64,000 nucleotides of DNA from Tigriopus japonicus (Eukaryota; Arthropoda; Copepoda; Harpacticoida; Harpacticidae). The translations under genes and the position numbers were made by a program. Positions within the stretch are counted from its first letter, which is position 1, and each line of letters opens with the position of its first letter. The notes beneath the pieces were generated by a model, which was not told where the DNA came from, did not search any database, and saw only the letters and a list, made by a program, of their open reading frames with translations. Shown here piece by piece: positions 41,701 to 53,440 of this stretch. The stretch lies in contig JAAGOF010000243.1 in NCBI GenBank assembly GCA_010645155.1, forward strand, positions 560,716 through 624,715. Reading direction: 5' to 3'.

Positions 41701-43376
41701 TGGATCCTGGGCGAGATTCGCACGAGATTGCGGAAGAGAACTCGTCTCAAACTGTGGACGAATATGAGGGTCAACGTGAGGCGAATGACTCCAACAAACA
41801 AGTGGAAGTTCCACAAGAAACTCATCGCCTTGTCATGGCAACCACAGTGAGTCAAGACTCAATCAAGAGTTGCTCAGAAAATGCTTTTAGATTTCCAGTT
41901 TGAATTGGAGGGTGTTTTGTTGAGAACACTTGGACTTCGATAATCTTGAGCCGCTTATCGGCGCTCAAAACTAGGAACATTTTCTGTAAACTCGGTATGT
42001 TTTTAAATGTGTGCAGGTATCTTGGGTTATTAAAAAAACTTCGATTTAATGAACAATTGCCTTTATAGTTGTAGGAGACTCTTTAAACATTTTAACATCA
42101 ATTTCAATGCTGTGACTTAACTGAAGAGCGATGTGGTCCTTAAAATTTTAAAATGTTTCTCTGTTCAACATCCTATGGCACAACACGTTTTTTCGTAAAC
42201 ATCATGTTTAAGAATCAATTTCCGACTTATTTTAGTCGAGTTTGTGATCATAAGTTTGATTTCTTCGGAAAGATCTCCCTCAGTCGATGGTAAAATTTTA
42301 AGACTTCTCCATCTTGCTCTATTAATAACGCTTCACTCTTTTAATAACGCTTCACTCCGCAATTTCGAATTTGAACACCTATATGACATTAATATTCAGA
42401 GCACATGCAAGCTGAGTTAAGAAGTGTAGGGTAAACTGTTGTTCAATTTTAATCTTTGAATATGGACAATGAGCGTTATAGCTTTACCTAGAGCACTATA
42501 ATAATAATGTTATTATAGTGCTCTAGCTTTACCTTATATCTAGAGGATCACTGTGAGTTCGGATACAACCCAGATGAGTTGTCTATTGAGGCGTGTTTCC
42601 CTCCGGTTTATGTAAATAAGAGAATATTTAGAGCGAGCCAAAGTTCTTTAGAATCAAGTCAGACTAGCTTTCAATAATTGTCACATAAAAAGTCTAATTT
42701 TTTCTTATCACAAACTGATCTGTGTTGTTACTTTTGTATGAAATCTTGCTCATCTTTGAATTTATGATGCATAGTAAACACACTTCAAAACATATGTAGT
42801 GCCTTGTCAAAGTGCGTTTGTATTTTTGGCTAACCAAGGAGTGACAAGAACCCTCCCTTCTTGTAGGGAATACACAAATTCAATTGAGGAATTCAAAGGA
42901 ACTGACGGCAAATATTTGTCATTCCAGGCCTTGAGAGAAAAAAATTGCAGAGCTACTGAACGTACCCTGAAACGGGGCGGACGCATTGAAGCCTGAAATT
43001 GTTTAAAAACGTCTTCAAAAATGCACATTCATTAGGACGTGACAGCAGAAATCTACCGAATTTCCATTTCTCAACCTGATTTGCCTCCCCATTTCTGTTC
43101 TAGAGCACCTTTGCTAAAACCACCTCTGCCAAAAGGATCTCCACCAACGAATTTCAAGTGAATCAGGTATGATTCACATCAAGATGATGAAAATAATTAC
43201 ATCAGTTTGACGAATGTCTCATTTTTCTTCTTGCTTACAAACAGATTGGAAATCCAAGTGGGAATCCAGATCCAGTTCAAGATGGCCAAGTGACCTCTTT
43301 TGCCTCCTTACCCAAGCTAAATATTGATTTGAACCAAGAGGAAGGCATTAAAGTCATCCATTTCGGTGTGGTATAA
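38753..43376 (+). CDS. WDPCP: WD repeat-containing planar cell polarity effector, fritz homologue
   Basis: Orthologue of Drosophila fritz and vertebrate WDPCP, a planar-polarity effector at the cell cortex that is needed with septins and CPLANE partners for ciliogenesis. Eleven exons: 38753-39151, 39215-39408, 39480-39680, 39800-40023, 40413-40575, 40655-40838, 40904-41185, 41254-41445, 41523-41846, 43104-43166 and 43245-43376. Phases fit throughout, 785 aa (human 746). Conserved blocks: VLRYYDKSE, LKDLAEAAF, LVWWPSSEQEVFPWAP, EEDRANVMVFDMKKP, HSDPLDIRFF, LVLLGCTDGTLLVFD, YAEQIHDLTRKFFHHMLRH, FQLAVDINDYDLFMDLYH, and the C-terminal KVIHFGVV (human KMIHFGLV). The N-terminal half is a degenerate WD40 propeller; the HHMLRH region is helical. 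The donor after exon 5 is weak (GTTGTT). The last long intron, 1.26 kb, holds a perfect hairpin. The start gives an N-terminus similar in position to human WDPCP. Confidence 0.95.
42488..42526. repeat. Perfect 17-bp hairpin flanked by 10-bp direct repeats
   Basis: CTAGAGCACTATAATAA, loop TAATG, TTATTATAGTGCTCTAG: a perfect 17-bp stem with a 5-nt loop. AGCTTTACCT occurs at 42480-42489 and again at 42525-42534, overlapping the arms. It lies in the WDPCP intron between exons 9 and 10 and is not coding. Confidence 0.85.
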
Positions 43377-44198
43377 GAAGTACTGAAAGTCTTTACTGAC
43401 GAGTTCAGGCCTCAATTTCTGAATTATGAACTGTAATGAGCTCATACTTCAATTAAGTAGCCCATTATTTACACTTTCGTATACAAGCTAAACTATTCCT
43501 TCTGCTCGTCAAGATGAATCATGTCATAAAATCGTGGAAAACCGGAATTTCAATTGAGAGTTCCAAGTAAATGAGTGGGTGATGTCGTCGTCGCCCGTCG
43601 TTTCTTTTCCTTGGCATTTTGTTTATTTCAACTCGGATCATATATTTATGTTAAAATATAGACATAATATAGTACAACCAGTGTGCTTTTGGGTGTGTCT
43701 CAAAGACAAGGCTGGAGCAATCTGGGCGTGTCCCCATAGCAATGAGAAACTACAAAAACGAGGAAGAACGGAGGAGCATTTTTTCAATATGGTACAAACT
43801 CATTTGGGGGGGGCATGGAATAATAACGGACGATTTCACAAAACGATGACGAAAATATCGTGGAAGTGGTTGTTTCAGATGTCACCAGTGTTCTTCGGAC
43901 ACATCGAAGTGTTCGTATTTCTTGATTTAAGGCAATCGGTGTTTGAATTATGATTTTTGCTTGTGCGAGGAGAATGGCTTTTAGAGATTCGTCGGTCTTT
44001 AGGCACTTGATTGCATTTAGGTTTGTGTTCCGGTTTCATATCTAAGTATACAATGGGTCGCAGTAAAAATGCTTCTTCTATGCTTTTTTGATTGGCTGAA
44101 ACGTAGTCGTAGTATTGGCACTTCATTTGTCCTCGAAGTTGGAATATAGGGCGTTGTCATGTCTTCTTTTTCATGTCTTGAACGGACGCGATCGAGTC
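43377..44198. other. Convergent spacer between WDPCP and the myristoylated orphan
   Basis: Contains the 3' UTRs of both genes. Frames at 43579-43953 (+) and 43875-44126 (-) have no family signature. No repeat or RNA gene recognised. Confidence 0.45.
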
Positions 44199-45494
44199 TT
44201 ATTCCGAATCGCTACTCGACGATGACGACGAGGATTTGGATTTCTTATCGTTATCATGACCATCTTCAGCATTGGCCTCGGCTTCGGCCTCATCGATATC
44301 CACCACGGGAATCGTGACCTCACTTTCAGGGGGCGGGGCCGGTAGATCCGCCTCTTGATGATCGTCTTCATGAACCACGGGTGTAAATTCGTGAGAGGGT
44401 GAGAAGCCCGATGGCGTCACCAATTGGGCGTATTGTTCACCTTGGGGCGGGTCCACTTCAGGCGGGGGCGGGATCTCCTCTTCATCCGACGAGGATGAGG
44501 ATGATGAAGACGAGGAACCGCCTTTCATCTCCACCACTCCCAAAGCCGCCAGATCGGCTTTTTTGGGCACGATCGTTTCGGTTTCGGGTTCCGGAGCGGG
44601 TGGAGGAGGCGGCGGAGGAGGGATGTCTTCTTCGTCTTCATTATCATCCCGATCGTGGGCTCCAACGTCATGGCTTTCCGAATGCTCTTGCGTCACAATC
44701 ACCGTCTTCACGATCTCGGTGTGCGATTCGGGCGTGGTCTTGACCTCCACGCTTTCCGTGCGATAAGTATCGGGACCGACCATTTCCGTGGTGGTGGTTT
44801 CGGATATCAAAGTATCCTCGTCTTCGGGTTTGTCCTTCTCATCGTCCGACGAGGAAGAACTGGACGAACTGCCGTTTTTGGCCTCTTGGCCGGTAGAACC
44901 CGCCTGAATATCCTTCATCCGATCTTCGAGTTCTTGGCCACTGATGACCCGCGTCTCCGAGGTCACTTGCGAGGATTCGAGACACACCCGCGAGCTCTCT
45001 TGATGCGTGGACGTGTATTCGCCGCCGGCGGCCAATAAAGCCTCCACTTCTTTGGGGTCGGTGATGACCTGTGTGGACGTGATGACCTGTTGGGTAGCCG
45101 AGGTCACGTGGGTCTGGCTGTGCTCTTGGTTAATGGTCGTGGTGTGCGTGCCATCCTCGGAGGTCACCGTCTCGCTCTTGGACGTGACCTGCGACGACGA
45201 TTGCATGGACGAGGTCGTGACCACATTGGGTTCGACCTCGGGTTCCAGCAATTTCACGGCTTGTTCTTCCCCATGAGTCGAGGATCCCTTGGAAGAGGAC
45301 GATGACGACGACGAGGAAGAGGCCGAACCTCGCCGCTTTTGCCCGTTGCCGTTGACCGCGGTTCCATTGGAGAAGGAGGCGTTCTTGTCGAGTTTATTGA
45401 CCAACTGGGGCGTGTCGCCGTGCCCGTTCTTAGCATCCTTCTCCTTGGATCCGACCATGTATTTACCCCCGCATTTGGAGAAGCACCCGCCCAT
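44199..45494 (-). CDS. Probable N-myristoylated acidic low-complexity protein
   Basis: Intronless frame. The chosen ATG at 45494 gives MGGCFSKCGGKYMVGSKEK. Gly2 with Ser6 fits N-myristoylation, and Cys4 and Cys8 could be palmitoylated, so dual-lipid anchoring at the plasma membrane is likely. The upstream in-frame ATG at 45578 would bury this signal and is rejected. The 431-residue body looks disordered: several polyserine runs followed by acidic stretches (SSSSSSSSDDEKDK, SSSSSSSSSSDEEE and the end SSSSSSSSDSE), many Thr/Ser/Val repeats (TSTQVITDPKEVEALLAAGG is one recognisable segment) and polyproline (PPPPPPPPAPEPE). The Ser-Asp/Glu tracts are good casein kinase 2 sites. I cannot assign a family; the architecture recalls MARCKS-like or scaffold proteins but lacks a basic effector domain. 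The reading frame is unusually GC-rich for this window, which supports coding. Confidence 0.85.
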   Translation of the reverse strand: MGGCFSKCGGKYMVGSKEKDAKNGHGDTPQLVNKLDKNASFSNGTAVNGNGQKRRGSASSSSSSSSSSKGSSTHGEEQAVKLLEPEVEPNVVTTSSMQSSSQVTSKSETVTSEDGTHTTTINQEHSQTHVTSATQQVITSTQVITDPKEVEALLAAGGEYTSTHQESSRVCLESSQVTSETRVISGQELEDRMKDIQAGSTGQEAKNGSSSSSSSSDDEKDKPEDEDTLISETTTTEMVGPDTYRTESVEVKTTPESHTEIVKTVIVTQEHSESHDVGAHDRDDNEDEEDIPPPPPPPPAPEPETETIVPKKADLAALGVVEMKGGSSSSSSSSSSDEEEIPPPPEVDPPQGEQYAQLVTPSGFSPSHEFTPVVHEDDHQEADLPAPPPESEVTIPVVDIDEAEAEANAEDGHDNDKKSKSSSSSSSSDSE

Positions 45495-46817
45495 CTTGCT
45501 CAAGAGAACGGCGAACGGGGCAACAAGACGAAAATGAGGGGTTCTGTCAAGCACGGAATTCGGGCGATTGGGAAACAACGAGGAGCGATGAGCATCGACT
45601 AAAAATCACCAGGACAATTATTATATGAAGGAACCCAAAGAGAAAGAGAGAGAGGCGGGCGAGTAAGAAAGTGAGCAAGCGACTCACGCACTCACGGAAG
45701 GAAGGAAGGAAGGATGCAGCGGGGGAGGGGAAATTTCAGGACGTTCGGGGCGTTGTGTGCATGGACAAGTATGTCGATCTCTCGAGCGGCGTGAACACTC
45801 TACACTCGATGGATGTGTATGTATATTCAGGCAGGATGTGTTCATGGCTCAGCGATGCCGGATTGGATTTGGGATGATAGGGTCAAGGGGCAGGACAGAT
45901 TGGGTCAGATTTTCTTTTTCAAGATGGAATGAAGCGGTAGGTTTAGATTTAGAGCACGAAGTGTTACCTTGTTCCATACATTTGAGTTTGAAAGGAAAGA
46001 TGGGTAGGATCTAACAATCAGGCGTTCATACCAATCATTTATGGTTTGTGAAATCTCTCAACCTTTTGACTGGAAATTTGATTACTAAAAGCCAGAGGAG
46101 CTCGAAATAGCCTGTTGATTTTCTAAATTTTCTTGGCTTGCACAACTAAGCCAATATTGCCGTACTTCAACAATCACAAAGGGCATCAAATAGTACGGGA
46201 TAGCAAATTTGAGCAAGATATCTCAGCTTTGGTGAGTTTTGGATTGATTTCAAATCAACTTTGCTTTCTACCAATAATTAGCCAAGTCATCGAGTGGTAA
46301 CTCCTTTAAAAAAATAGACATTGCCAAGCATACCCCGTTAGCCATTCACTCGGTATTTGTACTTTTAGCAAGGACTTCAGGAAGAAGTATGGTAAGGGCA
46401 CTGGCAGCCAAAAACTAGAAAGAAAAGCCTGCAGAAAAAATATTTGGTATCTAGAACCAATAATTGTTAGTCAAATATTGAAGGAGCTAGTTTAGTTAAC
46501 GAACTTATCTGGGCGTTTGCAGGCCAAACTGGTTAGGGATGGATCAGAACTAGGCTTGGGCATTTTTTTGTTTAAGTGTGCTACATGAGGGATAGGTTGG
46601 TTTTAACTGGTTGTCGGAATGAAGACTGTGAATTAGGCTCGAGAAGTTTAAATAAGTTTTTGGGAGGGTTAGTCTTGACTTTGACACATTCCTAACTATT
46701 TCTGGCTCAGAATCCCCTGCTGAATTTTTCTGATTACGCTCATGCCCTGTATTTTGGTCATTTCACCTTTGATCAAGTCTCAAGACTTTGAAAGTGTAAG
46801 AAGTTGTGACCATAAGG
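45495..46817. other. Upstream region of the myristoylated orphan
   Basis: Promoter side of the minus-strand gene. It contains a purine-rich stretch with AAGG repeats near 45695-45712 and AGAG runs near 45640. No exon or bounded repeat is recognised up to 46817. Confidence 0.4.
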
Positions 46818-47045
46818 CAAGGGTAAGCAACTGGTGGGATACATCCCACATGTGGGCCTAGGAGCTATGGGGAGAGTCCAAAATGGTGGGCCTGCAAGAC
46901 ATCCATAGTTTTGTACTTGTGGGCTAAAAGCTCTCTAATTGCTAATTTGTGGGCCCCCAAACCTACCAATATTTGCTTGGTGGGCCCCTGACAACACGTA
47001 ATGAAATTTGATGGGCCTTGACCCAAAAGTAGTTGCCGACCCCTG
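46818..47045. mobile_element. hAT-type MITE, 228 bp
   Basis: Ends CAAGGGTAAGCAAC and GTTGCCGACCCCTG form imperfect inverted repeats; the right end read inward, CAGGGGTCGGCAAC, is a classic hAT terminus. Flanks CCATAAGG (46810-46817) and CCATAACG (47046-47053) match at seven of eight bases, an 8-bp target-site duplication. The interior carries GTGGGCCC-type motifs on both strands. A longer relative lies at 54181-56229. Confidence 0.8.
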
Positions 47046-47103
47046 CCATAACGGATACCTATGATTGGGAAAGTTAGAAGTTGCAGTCTAGATGACAAAG
47101 GGT

Positions 47104-47340
47104 GGGGACGTGGTGTCATGGTTAGAGCAGTTTTCTCTGGTGAAAGAGGACCCAGGTTTGATCTTCCTCTCTAACCTTTCTCAAGGAAACTTTTATATCT
47201 TTATCCACACCCATAGATAAAGAAATGTTCTGATACATGACTTGAAATTGCCAATTGGAAATATTTGGATGATGTGATGGCTGACTTCACTGGCCAGACA
47301 AGGCTCAACCCTCTCACCCTACCATCAAAAAAAATAAATG
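47104..47340 (+). repeat. tRNA-derived SINE-like sequence
   Basis: TGGTGTCATGGTTAGAGC (47111-47128) resembles a tRNA A box, and GGTTTGATCTT (47155-47165) a B box about 35 nt downstream. The acceptor stem does not pair well, so it is not a working tRNA gene. About 130 bp of unrelated body leads to an A-rich end near 47330 (AAAAAAAATAAA). This fits a short tRNA-derived SINE or a decayed tRNA pseudogene. Confidence 0.5.
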
Positions 47341-47536
47341 AGGTAAAAGTCTGTGGAGCCATATGTTAAACCAGTTATTTGTCTGAAAGGACAATCTGTA
47401 TTGACAATTTTTGTCCACTAGAAAAAAGGCCATTACAAAAACAAAAGGAATCCACTCAATCCTTTTTAAGCAAGGTTTTTTGTATATCACCTAGAATTGA
47501 AAATAAATTGTTGGTTTTGAAGGAGTGAAACTGTTA

Positions 47537-47588
47537 GTTAAGGAGTGAGGACATCATTGATAATGGGTGCTCCTTGATGGATTATTCC
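47537..47588 (+). repeat. Dispersed 52-bp repeat, copy 1
   Basis: Begins GTTAAGGAGTGAGGACATCA and ends GGATTATTCC. It aligns without gaps to 56273-56324 at 42 of 52 positions by hand count. Both copies lie just after a CAGGGGTCGGCAAC-type element. Nature unknown. Confidence 0.6.
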
Positions 47589-50500
47589 ATCTACATCCAA
47601 GTTTTTTTCACGGGAGGTTGCAAGGTAGGGTTACCTCTTAGAGAATGGGTGCTTTGCTCTTGTTTATGAGCAAACACGAATTTGAGTTTGATTTGCAACC
47701 CTGCTCAGAAGTCACAAAAGTCAGGGATGCCTTGCCTTTTGGCGCTTCTTAAAGAAAAAAACCTATTTATGAAGGCTGGTAGACAGTGGGGAATATGATT
47801 TCACTTAAGTAAATTGGCAACCCCAGCACCAAGTCAGATCACTACAAAATCAACAAAGAAGAAGTACTCTGGTTTGTTGTTGAACTTCGTTAGAATTCGT
47901 TGAATGTTCAACTGAATGCTCCTGACCAATCACCAGCGTGAATCATCGGTACCGTGTGTTAGCCTACGACGGCCAATATCTATCTCAGGATATCTAAGTC
48001 ACACCATTGTGATGATCAATAATGGTTCGAATTTCATGAGCTGTGACAACTCAATCCATTTTGGCATCCCTGTTTGACTGAGATTTTTCTTCCGGCGACC
48101 GCAAAATGACCCAATGAGCCAGGGAAGAATCCACGACTCATTCCTCTTGGCTGGAAGAAATGAGTTTGGCAGGCTGAAATGGCCAAAATGGGCGTGGATT
48201 TGTCATTCTCGGTAGAAGTTTATCTACAACTTCTTGGGGAATATACTGACTCATTCATTGTTTTGGAATCATTTATATTTTTTTGGGATGACTTGAAATC
48301 GAAATATATAATTTCAATGATGATTATTACTACAGGAAAATACTGTATTACAAGTAATCTATATAGTTACTAATTCATTTATATGTTTACATTGTTTAAG
48401 TTCAGACACTTGCGAGTACATCGTACAACCTATTCGTCATTCTTTATTTCATAATGGTTCCAGTTCGAATATTTTGCTTCAGTCTTTCACTTTTCCAAAT
48501 CGAATTGCTTTGGAAGCAAAATTCTACCAATGTTAAAATAGTGATGTTGGCTGAATTGGCTCCTCTAGGCTGTATGATTTAGCACTTGTTGGCCGCTTCT
48601 TTTCCACAAAATCAGCATTGAATTCAGCACGACCAAAGCAGAGCGCTTTCAAAACCAAATACTCCCTCTTTCAGCCAATAAACCAATAAAATAAGCACGA
48701 AATAATGAGGTCAAATACAAAAATTGTTTTTAAGTTATGAAATACACTTTTTAGTTCATCTAATCATCGAGTGTCTTGTAACTTGTTTAAAATAATATTT
48801 TTTTTCTTTATCTCTTCGGCCACGCTGATCAGAACGGTGGAAGCCTGGTTCCGAAACGTAACAAAAGCTGGATCAAACAGAAGAAGGGACTTGCTTGTGT
48901 TAAAGTACTCAGTCCGTGCTACTAGTACACTGGCAACAGCTCGAAGGCAGCAGTACAGTACTTGCTTCTGCTTCAGCCTCTGTGTACTACAGAAGTAGAA
49001 GCAACTTGGGCATCAGAATCTAAGTGATGCCAAAAAGAAATGATTAAGATTAGTTTAAAGGTATTCTGACCTAAAACGAGTTTCAGAAGAAAAGGAACAC
49101 GAAAACATGTTTGTGCTGGATCCCGTTTGATGCACAAAAAATGTACCAAACCTGTCCATCTTCCTTTTACAAATGGTCTATCTAATTCAAAGCAATTGGC
49201 AACTACTACAATCAAGAAATAGTCAACTATTTAATGTACTATTTTTTGTAAAAATACTTGCAACTCAATGGAAACTTGCACGTGGCTTTTTGAATTTTGA
49301 ATAAAGTTTGAAATAGAGCTACTGCAATTGGAAAAGTATGTGCAAAAAACTGATTGGTTCCACTTAAGACCAAGTGTTGCGTTAAAAAAAAGTAACAAAA
49401 GATAATCAAGTGAAGAAGAAAACACGACAACATTGGGTCGCATGTTAAAGTATTTAGGATTTATTTTAAGAGTATACCAAAATCTAGTCAGTTTAATGAT
49501 CCTCAAGTATACTCTTAAATCAAAAAAAGGTGTTTGAAGTGCAACAGCTGCGGCAGGTGAATACTCAAGGATTGTTATCCTGGCATGATTTTGGTATACC
49601 ATGAAAAATCTGATTTGTGCTAATACGTAACCCACAGACATAGTATTTTCCAACCAATTACAAAATGGATCAAAACTTCAAATCTTGTTTCTTAAGTCTT
49701 TTGCATGAAATCTCGTCCAAGTTTGATTTTTTTCGACTTTATGATGCTTTTCTACTTTTGCTTGGTGGTGAAACAATGTTATTACTAGTGTACTACTTAT
49801 GTACTAGTTACAATGTTGAACCACAAATAAAATACACGTTCTCTTACTTTAGTGGCTTCAGTTTGAAAAAGAAGTGAGTGAATCTAAGTTACATCAGATC
49901 CCCTTTCGCATCATAACATTTTGAAAGCTGAAATACACCTACTCGTTTACCCTTGGAAAAAATGATATCTTTAAACATAAAATCAGACTCAGTTCTAATC
50001 CTTTTTAGTCCCAATAACTAATTCTGACATCCAATGTTAATTCTCTTATTTGATCTGGCCAATTTTTTACACTCATCTGGCTTTAAAGAGCTCCTCTAAC
50101 CAATTCGCTGTTGTACAGTCACCTCCGCACTCACTCAGTCACCAACCAAGAACAAGTACTAACTTGTGAAGTCTCTGAAGAACTGAACGAAACAAGCAGC
50201 TGAGTGCGTGTGCGTCTTTCTTGGTTCAATCAAGACCAAGAAGAAGAAAGAAAGGGAAGAATTGTCCATCCATCCATCGTTTTGGTGGCTTTAAACTCTG
50301 TTTCTATCCATCTTGGAAGGGTCGTCGATCCCTACCATAATTAAATACTGGAACATCAAATGGTCTCCTGCCTTATTGTGACCTAAAATATATGAGTGAC
50401 CAAGTATACAGTGAATCGATTGTGTGACTTGAAGAGCGTTTCATCCAAAAGACATTGCCAATTAGGTAAATATTAGAATTGAACACCTTATGTAAGGGTA

Positions 50501-51668
50501 GATATAGTAATAGAGATTATTTTGTTACTTTTTTTTTGCTTTGGAAGATGATTTTGGGTAACTGCTTTCTGCTTTGAGGAGTCTGGAAGCCTCAAGGTCG
50601 ATTGGACAAGGTTTTGAGGAATTGGATATGAAGGACAATCAAAGGTCTCAAGGCCTAAATATTTCTTTGGAACTATTGTGCTGAAATGGGTCTTAGAATT
50701 ACTTGGCAAATTGATGCTTTTGTATACAAAAATAGATGATAAAAATGGGTCCGAATTGAAACGTACTTTAAGATGTTTGGCAGTAACGTTGCTGCCAAAT
50801 ATGACCTTTGCTTGATTTTGGCGCAAAGTGACAAACTAACTTTGATAGTCATCAAATGCTAAAAGTATTTGAAGCGTGTTACACATTGACTGAATAATGT
50901 TTTGCTCAAATTTGAAATTGGAGGCATATTTAAAACCCAATTCAGGGTTGGTTCAAACCTACCTGGCGGATCATTATGCGAAACCAACCCTGACTATTTA
51001 CAAAAAAATAGGATAAGCCTGAAAATGTTAGTAGTTTGGGAGGTGTTTTGTATTTGCTAAAAACTCATTCTTTAGGTTAATGAAGTCTCAAAACCGGAAC
51101 ATTAAGTTTGTTAAAATGGGTTTAAAAATGAAGGATACCTTGCTTTTGAAATACTGGCGAATGCCTGCCTCTGCAGTCTGGGTAGAGATGCTCCTCTGGG
51201 AATTGAATAAGGAAGAGGCTTATTTGTTCTAACTGGATGGGTTTATGTGATTTTTTCTTTGGAAGAAATGCTTAAATCTAGAGCAAAATATATGGTTTCA
51301 TAAGAAATCAGTTTTCTGCGCGTTGGCTTGGAGCAGTTTTGCCCGTTAATTGGTGGAAAAGTTGGAAGTGTTAGAAGATCTAAGAAGGAACAAATTGCAT
51401 TAATGTTGGACAAATGATTACCAGGGCCACCTGCCCCTGGTTTACATTGTAAATTACATGCTACGATATAGTTACCAAAATCTTCATTTTTTGTCCAAAA
51501 TTACAAAAATGGGAAAATTTTCAAGTAAAAAGTAAAATTGGAAAATGGCTTGTTCCGTTGAAAATTTTCTGGAAAACTGTTGGTTCATCAGACAAAAGAC
51601 AAAATCAAGAAAATTCAAAAAAAAAAATCAGACAAAATCAAGACAAGTTAGGAAACAGGTTGACATAA
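47589..51668. other. Intergenic DNA, no gene recognised
   Basis: About 4 kb of AT-rich DNA. Frames at 48771-48998 (+), 49231-49653 (-) and 50488-50826 (-) have no family signature and no supporting splice structure. No tRNA, rRNA or bounded transposon was found. Confidence 0.4.
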
Positions 51669-52947
51669 TACAAGGTTGTGCAGATAAATCCGGACAAAGT
51701 TCATGTCATTATATTTCTGGAACACATAATGCTGCAAAAAAATATTTTTAACAAAATCTCTTCTCTGTAACAATACCAAACTGTTTATTCAATGTGTCCA
51801 CCATTGGCATTTACCACCTCTGCAAGACGGCCTCTGAAGGAGTTGCATGCCGAGATGACTTGTGCAGGTTGGACCATGCGCCAGTACTTGCTGATAGACT
51901 TCTTTAATTCGGCCACGCTGTTGTGGGGCTTTGAACAGACCTGCCTCTCCAAATATCCCTAAAAGAAGTAATCCATAGGGTTCAAATCAGGAGAATTGGA
52001 GGGCCAGGTTTGTGGGCACCAGAAGTCCACATTTTCCTTCTTGAGTAGCTCAATGGTCTTTTTGGCCTTGTGAGCAGGTGCTGAGTCCTGCTGAAATATG
52101 AACCCATGCCCATTGCAATTGGCTTTCATCCATGGGATCACTTGCTCTTTGAGCACCTCGCAGTACCTATCAGCACCCACTGTCTCTTTGGGTCTGAAGA
52201 AGACAGGTGGCATCACTTTTCCATTGGACCCAATGACCCCTAAAGTCATGACAGACGCAGGAAATTTGGTCCTCTGAACTACAGGGACATCTTCCTTTGA
52301 GGTGGCCAGGAAGCGATCATTTTGATTGTTGTGGGCCATGTCCACAATCCATTTCTTCTCATCACTGAAGAAAGTTATTGGTCGACGTGACGCCTTCAAT
52401 TGATTGAGTAATTTGCGGCTCCTTGAGAGTCGGATGGCCCTCATCTTGGCAGTTAGGATGTGCTTCTTGGTCTTCTTGTAGGAGGTGTAACCCAGGTTGG
52501 TTTTGATGGCCCTGGAGATGGTAGACCTGTGGACACTTCGCTTCTTTGCCAGGGTATTCATTGGAGTGCTGGGATTGGCTGTTATTGACCGTTTTAGGCC
52601 TGCCAAGAAGGTGGGGGTCCTTTTGCGATCTCTTCTGGGGCCATGGACTTTCCGTGTCCATTGACCGGACGACTTCCACTTGTTGTAAATGTCATACACG
52701 GTTGATCGAGGGTAGGATAATAGCGTCGCAATTTCTGAAGCTCTCTTGCCAGCTCGAGCCAATTCCACCACGGCTGACCTTCTTGCCTGCTCCATGCTTC
52801 AGTCTAGACTGATATGGATGATTTTTTTTGAGCAACTCAGGGTTGCTCAAAGGGGCATTTGTTTTTTAACAAGTTTGTTTTTATCATTAATGGCTTAGGA
52901 GATACGGTGTTTTAAAGGTTGTCCGGATTTACCTGCACAACCTTGTA
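51669..52947 (-). mobile_element. Near-intact Tc1/mariner (DD37D) element
   Basis: Inverted termini TACAAGGTTGTGCAGATAAA (from 51669) and its inverse ending at 52947 match at 28 of 29 bases, the one change being GATA against GGTA. The ends include TA on both sides, the usual mariner target duplication. About 1.28 kb long, encoding one transposase on the minus strand (separate entry). The near-identity of the termini points to recent insertion. Confidence 0.95.
51785..52795 (-). pseudogene. DD37D mariner transposase interrupted by one stop
   Basis: The frame opens at 52795 with MEQARRSAVVELARAGKRAS, a paired helix-turn-helix (ASEIATLLSYPRSTVYDIYN), then a second HTH (SVHRSTISRAIK). The catalytic core has the first Asp in ITFFSDEKKW, the second in FQQDSAPAHKAKK and the third in SPDLNPMDY. 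I count 37 residues between the second and the last Asp of NPMD, hence DD37D (maT-like). A TAG at 51959-51961 falls where relatives usually have Trp before GYLE. After it the frame continues open as GYLERQVCSKPHNSVAELKK through to a natural stop at 51785, so this looks like a single nonsense change in an otherwise complete 336-codon gene. Confidence 0.93.
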
Positions 52948-53440
52948 TTTATAATAGATACAACAAAAAAAAAATTAGTTTATCTTTGGGGGTTACCAGA
53001 TATTTTTAAATTGTATTTGACAATGTCGTTACAAAAATGAGCGATTTTTGTCCAAAATTACACAAGTTGGAAAATTTCAAATAAAAGCTGAGGAAGTTGC
53101 TTGTTCTCCTCAGTATGATATGGAATAAGATTGGCAAAATCAAAATAAGAAAAGAAGCAAAAAATAAGAAGAGAGGTTTTCTTGCAATATTTTTCACCAA
53201 AATTTGATGGCCCTGTTTATGAGAATGAAATCATCAAGGTTGCACGATTAAGAAAGCACAGTTGAAAGGGTGAGGTTGAGTTACAGAAGCTCATGTGAAA
53301 GAAGCGTTGTCAGAAAACTAGCGACGGTGGCGTTATCATAAAGCTTTAAAAAATCCAAACATACCGGGAAGTGGAGGCGAAAAAAATACAACAAATAGGA
53401 GACTTTGACCGAAAAATATCCATGGAAGGGGAAGGAAGCC

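Noticed and set aside
45495..45578. Upstream ATG that would extend the myristoylated protein by 28 residues
   Set aside because: It would hide the MGGCFSKC lipidation signal, which is too good to be chance at an internal position.
47104..47180. Possible functional tRNA gene
   Set aside because: A and B boxes are present, but the acceptor and T stems do not pair properly and an A-rich tail follows, so a SINE or pseudogene is more likely.
48539..48560. TAGTGATG start of a third hAT element of that family
   Set aside because: No inverted CATCACTA with a matching 8-bp flank was found downstream; the same holds for 57113.
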